The notes beneath the pieces are model-generated. The model was not told where the DNA came from, ran no database searches, and worked only from the letters and a program-made list of their open reading frames with translations. From Xanthomonas sontii (GTDB taxonomy: Bacteria; Pseudomonadota; Gammaproteobacteria; Xanthomonadales; Xanthomonadaceae): a stretch of 64,000 bases of DNA. The translations under genes and the position numbers were made by a program. Shown here one piece after another: positions 59,834-64,000 of this stretch. The stretch lies in contig NZ_CP132342.1 of assembly GCF_040529055.1 (NCBI RefSeq), forward strand, positions 4,028,001 to 4,092,000, read 5' to 3'. Position 1 is the stretch's first letter; each line of letters opens with the position of its first letter.

Positions 59834-61834
59834 TCAAGGCTCGGCGACGGGCAGTTGGCCAGCCGCGTCCGGCGCCAGCCGCGACGGCGCCGCCGCGCCG
59901 CGCTGCACGCCGAGATAGCGCTGCATCAGGTCCTGCACGATCGGGCTCTTGTCGGCCAGGCCTTCGATCGACTTGCCGAGCGAGACCGCCTTGATGAGGT
60001 TGTCGAACATGCCGCCGTCGCCGCCGACCAGGTCGATGTCGGCATTGCGCAGGGCGCTGGCGATGACCTCGGCGTTCTCCTTGGACACTTCCTTGCCGGC
60101 CTCGATCGACGCCAGCGCCTGCTTGAGGCTGTTGTCGAGCAGCATCCGGAATTCCTCGTGGCCGCGCGCGCTGTCGCTGAGCGCGCCGATCGCCTCGAAC
60201 TTGCGGGTCAGGCCGTCGGCCTCGGCCAACAGGCGCTTCTCCACCACCACCGCCTCGGCCATGCCGATCGACTCGGCGGCGCTGGCCTTGGCCTTGCCCA
60301 TCTGCTCTTCGCCCTGCGCCTTGGCCTGCAGCGTCTCGGCCAGCACGCGCGCCTCGTTGCTGCCCTGCTTGAGGCTGGCATCGGCCTTGGCCTCGATCAC
60401 CCGCGCCTCGGCGATACCGACCTTCTCGATCGCCAGTGCCGAGGCTTCCTTGACCTGCGCGTCGGCCAGACCGGGCGCGGCCTTCTCGGCGCGGATGCCG
60501 TCGGCGAGCAGCTTCTTGGCTTCGGCCTGCTTGCCGGCGGCCTCGTGTTCGGCCTGCGCCAGGGTGGTCAGTTCGACCGCGCGGTGCTTGGCCGCGGTCT
60601 CGCGCGCCTGCGCGTCCTTGACCTGGCGCACCAGCAATTCCTGCGCCTTGGCCTCCGCTTCCAGGATCGTGACCTGCTTGAGCCGGTCGGCCTCGGCGAC
60701 CTGGCGCACTTCCTTGATCCGCTCCTCTTCCTGCGCCACGGTCTTGTCGATGGCGATGCGCTCGCGGGTGATGTTGGCCACGTCCATCTTGCCGTTCTCG
60801 ACCACCTTGTCGCGCTCCACGCCCTGCAGCTGCACCTCGCGATCGGTGGTGACCTGCTCCAGCTGGCGCGCACGCGCGACCCGCTCGACCTCGATGGCCA
60901 CCGCGCGCTGGCGATTCTGTTCGGCCACTTCGACCTCGCGCAGGCGGTTCTGCTCGCGGATGTCGATCAGCTGCTGCGCCTCGATGCGCGCGTTCTCCGC
61001 CAACTGGCGCTGCTCCTCCTGCACCTTCAGCGTCTCGGCCTGCTCGCGCGCGCGGATCGTGTCGACCTCGCGCTTCTGCCGCGCCTCGGCCTCGGCCTGC
61101 TGCCGCTCCAGCGCCAGCATCGCCTCGCGCGCCTCCACGTTCTTCTTGGTGATCGCCAGCTTCGCGTTCTGCTCCAGCTCGTTGGTGACCACGTTCTGGG
61201 TGCCGGTGAGCTCGGTGATCTTGCGGATGCCCTCGGCGTCGAGGATGTTGTGCGGATCCAGCAGCGCCTTGGGCGTCTGCTCCAGGTAGTCGATCGCCAC
61301 GTCCTCGAGCACGTAGCCGTTGAGGTCGTTGCCGATCACCGCGATGATCTCGTCGCGGAACTCCTGGCGCTTCTCGAACAGCTCGGTGAACTCGAACTTC
61401 TTGCCCACCGTCTTGAGCGCCTCGGAGAACTTGGCGTTGAACAGTTCGTCGACCGCGTCCTTGTCCGAGGCGCGGTCGGCGCCGATCGCCTTGGCCACGC
61501 GCAGCACGTCGGCCTGGGTCTCGTTGACCCGCAGGTAGAACGCCACGGCGATGTCGGCGCGCATGTTGTCGCGGCAGATCAGCCCTTCCTTGCCGCGGCG
61601 GTCGACCTGAAGGGTGATCAGGCTGATCCGCATCAGCTCGGCGCGGTACAGCACCGGCACGATCAACGCGCCGGTGAAGTGCACCTTGGGCGTGGCGCTC
61701 ATGTCGTTGACGATCAGCGCTACGCCCTGATCCACCTTGCGGTAGAACGCGCGGAACAGGCCGGCCAGCCCCAGCAGCAGCACCAGCAGGATGCCGACGC
61801 CGATCAGAAACGGCGCCATCGTCGCAAAACTCAT
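59834..61834 (-). CDS. Flotillin-family (SPFH domain) membrane protein, YqiK-like
   Basis: The protein has 666 residues. One N-terminal membrane segment (about 8-28) is followed by the SPFH/Band 7 domain (about 30-210) and a very long Glu/Ala/Arg coiled coil (about 210-500). A C-terminal flotillin segment includes LLAEADGLTRKFEAIGAL. Flotillins scaffold ordered membrane patches. AAGGAG lies 8 bases before the ATG, within the end of the upstream YqiJ-like gene, which it overlaps by four bases. The pair matches YqiJ-YqiK of E. coli. Confidence 0.94.
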   Translation of the reverse strand: MSFATMAPFLIGVGILLVLLLGLAGLFRAFYRKVDQGVALIVNDMSATPKVHFTGALIVPVLYRAELMRISLITLQVDRRGKEGLICRDNMRADIAVAFYLRVNETQADVLRVAKAIGADRASDKDAVDELFNAKFSEALKTVGKKFEFTELFEKRQEFRDEIIAVIGNDLNGYVLEDVAIDYLEQTPKALLDPHNILDAEGIRKITELTGTQNVVTNELEQNAKLAITKKNVEAREAMLALERQQAEAEARQKREVDTIRAREQAETLKVQEEQRQLAENARIEAQQLIDIREQNRLREVEVAEQNRQRAVAIEVERVARARQLEQVTTDREVQLQGVERDKVVENGKMDVANITRERIAIDKTVAQEEERIKEVRQVAEADRLKQVTILEAEAKAQELLVRQVKDAQARETAAKHRAVELTTLAQAEHEAAGKQAEAKKLLADGIRAEKAAPGLADAQVKEASALAIEKVGIAEARVIEAKADASLKQGSNEARVLAETLQAKAQGEEQMGKAKASAAESIGMAEAVVVEKRLLAEADGLTRKFEAIGALSDSARGHEEFRMLLDNSLKQALASIEAGKEVSKENAEVIASALRNADIDLVGGDGGMFDNLIKAVSLGKSIEGLADKSPIVQDLMQRYLGVQRGAAAPSRLAPDAAGQLPVAEP

Positions 61835-62511
61835 CGGTGGATCTCCTTATCGCCCGCAATCAGGCTATGTGGAAACGGCAAACCCGGCAGATCCTGCTCG
61901 CGGGCGATCAGATAGTGGTTGTGCGCCTGCACGTACTCGACCAGCACCACGCGCTCGCCGCGCGGGTAGACCTGGCCGGCCTGGGCACGCACCTGCAGGA
62001 CCAGGCCGGCGCCGCCATCGTCGACGGTGGCGTAGCCGGAGTCCGCGTCGGCACGCGGCGAGGCGACGACGCCGACCTTGCCGAGCAACGACGTCTGCGC
62101 CACCGGCCGCAGCCGCAGCAACAGCCGGCGCAGCGGCCGCAGCATCCAGGAGGTCAGCGGCAGCGCAGGCAACAGGGCCAACAGCGCCACGCCGCTGCCG
62201 ATGCCCCAGCGCAGGCCGGCCGGCAGGGACTGCAGCAGGAAAAGATGGACGAAATAGGTGCCGAGCCAGCCCCAGAACGACAGCAGCGCCACCACCAGCA
62301 TCACTGGCGCACCGCCCAGGCCCAGCCGCGCGAAGACGGCGGACACGCCGTGCAGGCCATGGTCGGCGCCGTCGACATGCAGATGTCCGTCCGGCGCGGC
62401 ATGGTCGCCGATGCCGAAGGCGGCCAGCGCCCAGTAGAGCGCGGAAAATGCCAACAGGATGCTGTACGGCAACGTCGGAAATCCCAGTGCGACGTTCAGG
62501 AACTCGGCCAT
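61831..62511 (-). CDS. NfeD/YqiJ-like membrane protein with OB fold
   Basis: The protein has 226 residues. Three transmembrane segments are seen (about 14-35, 70-96 and 104-128). They are followed by a soluble beta-rich domain of OB type (about 145-210: LLGKVGVVASPRADADSGYA, then GERVVLVEYV). An acidic/His loop (HAAPDGHLHVDGADHGLHG) lies between the first two segments. NfeD-type proteins partner flotillins encoded next to them, and the overlap with the flotillin gene agrees. It is first in the module. Confidence 0.9.
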   Translation of the reverse strand: MAEFLNVALGFPTLPYSILLAFSALYWALAAFGIGDHAAPDGHLHVDGADHGLHGVSAVFARLGLGGAPVMLVVALLSFWGWLGTYFVHLFLLQSLPAGLRWGIGSGVALLALLPALPLTSWMLRPLRRLLLRLRPVAQTSLLGKVGVVASPRADADSGYATVDDGGAGLVLQVRAQAGQVYPRGERVVLVEYVQAHNHYLIAREQDLPGLPFPHSLIAGDKEIHR

Positions 62512-62744
62512 CCCCTCATCCTTGCTGTGCCGTGACGGCGCGTCCCATCATGGGCTCGCGTCATCCCGCCGGCCTGCGCGCACGGCGCGCGGCGGACCGC
62601 CGGCAGGTTCTAGAGCCGGATGATACGTGAAAGTCGCGGCGGTTGGCCCGCAGCGCGGGCCGAAGCGGCGGCACCTGCGGCGGCCGGCGCCGGCCCGGAC
62701 CCGGCAGCGGGCTGCTCCCGGCGGCGCGTGCCAGCCGGCAGCGC

Positions 62745-63407
62745 TCAGCAGTTGGTGTTCAACTCGTGGCAGTCGGCGCGGCGCACTTCCTCGACGAACT
62801 TGCGCATCTTGTGGCCGTCCTTGATCCCGGGCTGGCTCTCGATGCCGCTGGACACGTCCACGCCCCACGGCAGGGTGCCGATGATCGCGTCGAACACGTT
62901 GTCGCCGTTGATGCCGCCGGCGAGCAGGAACGGCCGGTGCAGGCCGGTCGGCAGCCGCGACCAGTCGAAGGTCTTGCCCGAACCGCCGCTTTCGCCGGGC
63001 GCATGGCTGTCGAACAGGAAGCCGGCCGCGTTCGGATACTGCAGCTGCAGGGTGCGCGCATTCACCTCGCCGCCGCCCATCGGCACCGCCTTCAGGTACG
63101 GCAGGTTGAAGCTGCGACAGAAGCCGTCGTCCTCGTCGCCATGGAACTGCAGCAGGGTCGGACGCACCGTGCGCAGCACCTCGCGCACCTCGTCCTTGGG
63201 GTTGTCGCGGAACAGCGCCACCACGTCCACCATCGGCGCGGCGGCCTGGCGCATGGCCCGCGCCTCGGCCGGCGCCACCCGCCGCGGGCTGCCATGGGCG
63301 AACACGAACCCGATCGAATCCACGCCCAACTCGCCTGCCAGGCGGATGTCGCCGGCGCGGGTCATGCCGCAGAACTTGATGCGGGTGCGATACAGCGTGC
63401 GATTCAT
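62745..63407 (-). CDS. trpF: Phosphoribosylanthranilate isomerase
   Basis: TrpF catalyses the Amadori rearrangement in tryptophan synthesis. It has 220 residues in a TIM barrel. Catalytic Cys13 lies in IKFCGMTR, and the catalytic Asp lies in [19 protein letters not shown] and [11 protein letters not shown] are also present. The ATG overlaps the truA stop (ATGA). trpB and trpA are over 11 kb away, beyond the flotillin module. Confidence 0.97.
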   Translation of the reverse strand: MNRTLYRTRIKFCGMTRAGDIRLAGELGVDSIGFVFAHGSPRRVAPAEARAMRQAAAPMVDVVALFRDNPKDEVREVLRTVRPTLLQFHGDEDDGFCRSFNLPYLKAVPMGGGEVNARTLQLQYPNAAGFLFDSHAPGESGGSGKTFDWSRLPTGLHRPFLLAGGINGDNVFDAIIGTLPWGVDVSSGIESQPGIKDGHKMRKFVEEVRRADCHELNTNC

Positions 63408-64000
63408 AGCGTGACCTCGTCCGGAAGCGTCCAGTGGGCGGGATAGAGGGGACCGACGAACACCAGGCCCTGCGGCGGTGCCGTCGGACCAGCGACGCGG
63501 CGGTCGCGTCCCGCGAGCAGTTCGCCAATCCAGGACACCGGCTTTTCGCCCGTTCCCACCATGACAAGGGAACCAACGATATTGCGCACCATGTGATGAA
63601 GGAATGCATTGGCCTGGACCTGGATCTCGACCAGCTCGCCGCTGCGGGTCACCGCGATCGACTGCAGCTCGCGGCGCGCGTGCAGGGCCTGGCACTGCAC
63701 GCTGCGGAAGGCACTGAAGTCCTGCTCGCCCAGCAGCGCCTGCGCCGCCGCGTGCATGGCGTCGGCCTGCAGCGGCCGCCGCTCCCAGCTCAGGGTCTGC
63801 CGGTACAGCGCCGGGCGCACCTGGCGGTTGAGCAGGCGGTAGCGGTAGCGGCGTGCGCGGGCGGAGAAGCGCGCGTGGAAGTCGTCGGCCACCGGCACGC
63901 ACCAGCGCACGCACACCGAGGGCGGCAGCCGCGCGGTGGCGCCCAGCATCCAGCCGCGCGCCGGGCGCGGCGCATCGCAATCGAAATGCACCACCTGGCA
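63404..64000 (-). CDS. truA: tRNA pseudouridine(38-40) synthase TruA (5' end outside window)
   Basis: TruA modifies U38-U40 in tRNA anticodon arms. About 198 C-terminal residues are visible, starting [13 protein letters not shown]. The catalytic Asp (GRTDAGVHA block) would lie just upstream, outside the window. Later family blocks are [18 protein letters not shown] and [15 protein letters not shown]. The truA-trpF order is common in gammaproteobacteria. Confidence 0.95.
   Translation of the reverse strand, partial: CQVVHFDCDAPRPARGWMLGATARLPPSVCVRWCVPVADDFHARFSARARRYRYRLLNRQVRPALYRQTLSWERRPLQADAMHAAAQALLGEQDFSAFRSVQCQALHARRELQSIAVTRSGELVEIQVQANAFLHHMVRNIVGSLVMVGTGEKPVSWIGELLAGRDRRVAGPTAPPQGLVFVGPLYPAHWTLPDEVTL

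Noticed and set aside
62512..62744. Possible small gene between the YqiJ-like gene and trpF
   Set aside because: Only GC-rich hairpins such as GGCCCGC/GCGGGCC near 62645 are seen, with no start codon plus ribosome binding site.

Overview
The window is a high-GC (roughly two-thirds G+C), gene-dense bacterial chromosome segment. Gene order and protein sequences point to the Gammaproteobacteria, family Xanthomonadaceae, most likely Xanthomonas or a close relative. Supporting signs are the H-NS-like protein, the DUF3175 protein, the LysR-trpBA pair, the cupredoxin/DUF3034/globin operon and the short GGGATTCGGGATTGG-type and GTCGCGGCTGAAGCCGCTC-type intergenic repeats. The genus is an inference; no database was consulted. 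Most genes lie on the minus strand.

Layout. 0-2.3 kb: the end of rnd (+), an H-NS-family gene (-), tRNA-Ala(CGC) (+) and a small hydrophilic protein (-). 2.35-6.5 kb: a chemotaxis unit (-) of two methyl-accepting receptors and a CheW, with a sigma-28 type promoter upstream. 6.76-11.1 kb: the large helicase gene lhr (-). 11.6-13.4 kb: a DUF3175 protein and a GAF-EAL protein (+). 13.8-23.4 kb: the classic translation/RNA operon (-), tRNA-fMet-rimP-nusA-infB-rbfA-truB-rpsO-pnp, in the same order as in enterobacteria. 23.6-38.4 kb: a complete 14-gene nuoA-N operon (-) for respiratory complex I. 38.5-39.9 kb: tRNA-Leu(GAG), secG and tpiA (-). 40.0-40.8 kb: an SDR oxidoreductase (+). 40.9-45.3 kb: a tightly overlapping four-gene operon (-) encoding a periplasmic cupredoxin, a membrane GGDEF/EAL protein, a DUF3034 envelope protein and an exported truncated-globin lipoprotein. 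45.4-51.4 kb: a 2-oxoglutarate/Fe(II) oxygenase, glmM, accD, trpA and trpB (-), with two very small candidate genes lodged against glmM. 51.4-52.3 kb: a divergent LysR regulator of the TrpI type (+). 52.5-62.5 kb: a five-gene module (-) encoding an NfeD/YqiJ-like membrane protein, a flotillin, a 1782-residue AAA ATPase, an unrecognised 237-residue protein and a TelA-type protein. 62.7-64.0 kb: trpF and truA (-), truA cut by the window end.

How it works together. Most of the window is core metabolism: RNA processing, translation initiation, NADH oxidation, cell-wall precursor and lipid synthesis, and tryptophan synthesis. The accessory parts are the chemotaxis unit, the cupredoxin/c-di-GMP/globin operon and the flotillin/ATPase/TelA module. 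The last of these separates trpF from trpB by over 11 kb. The cupredoxin operon and the flotillin module are the best candidates for poorly described systems.
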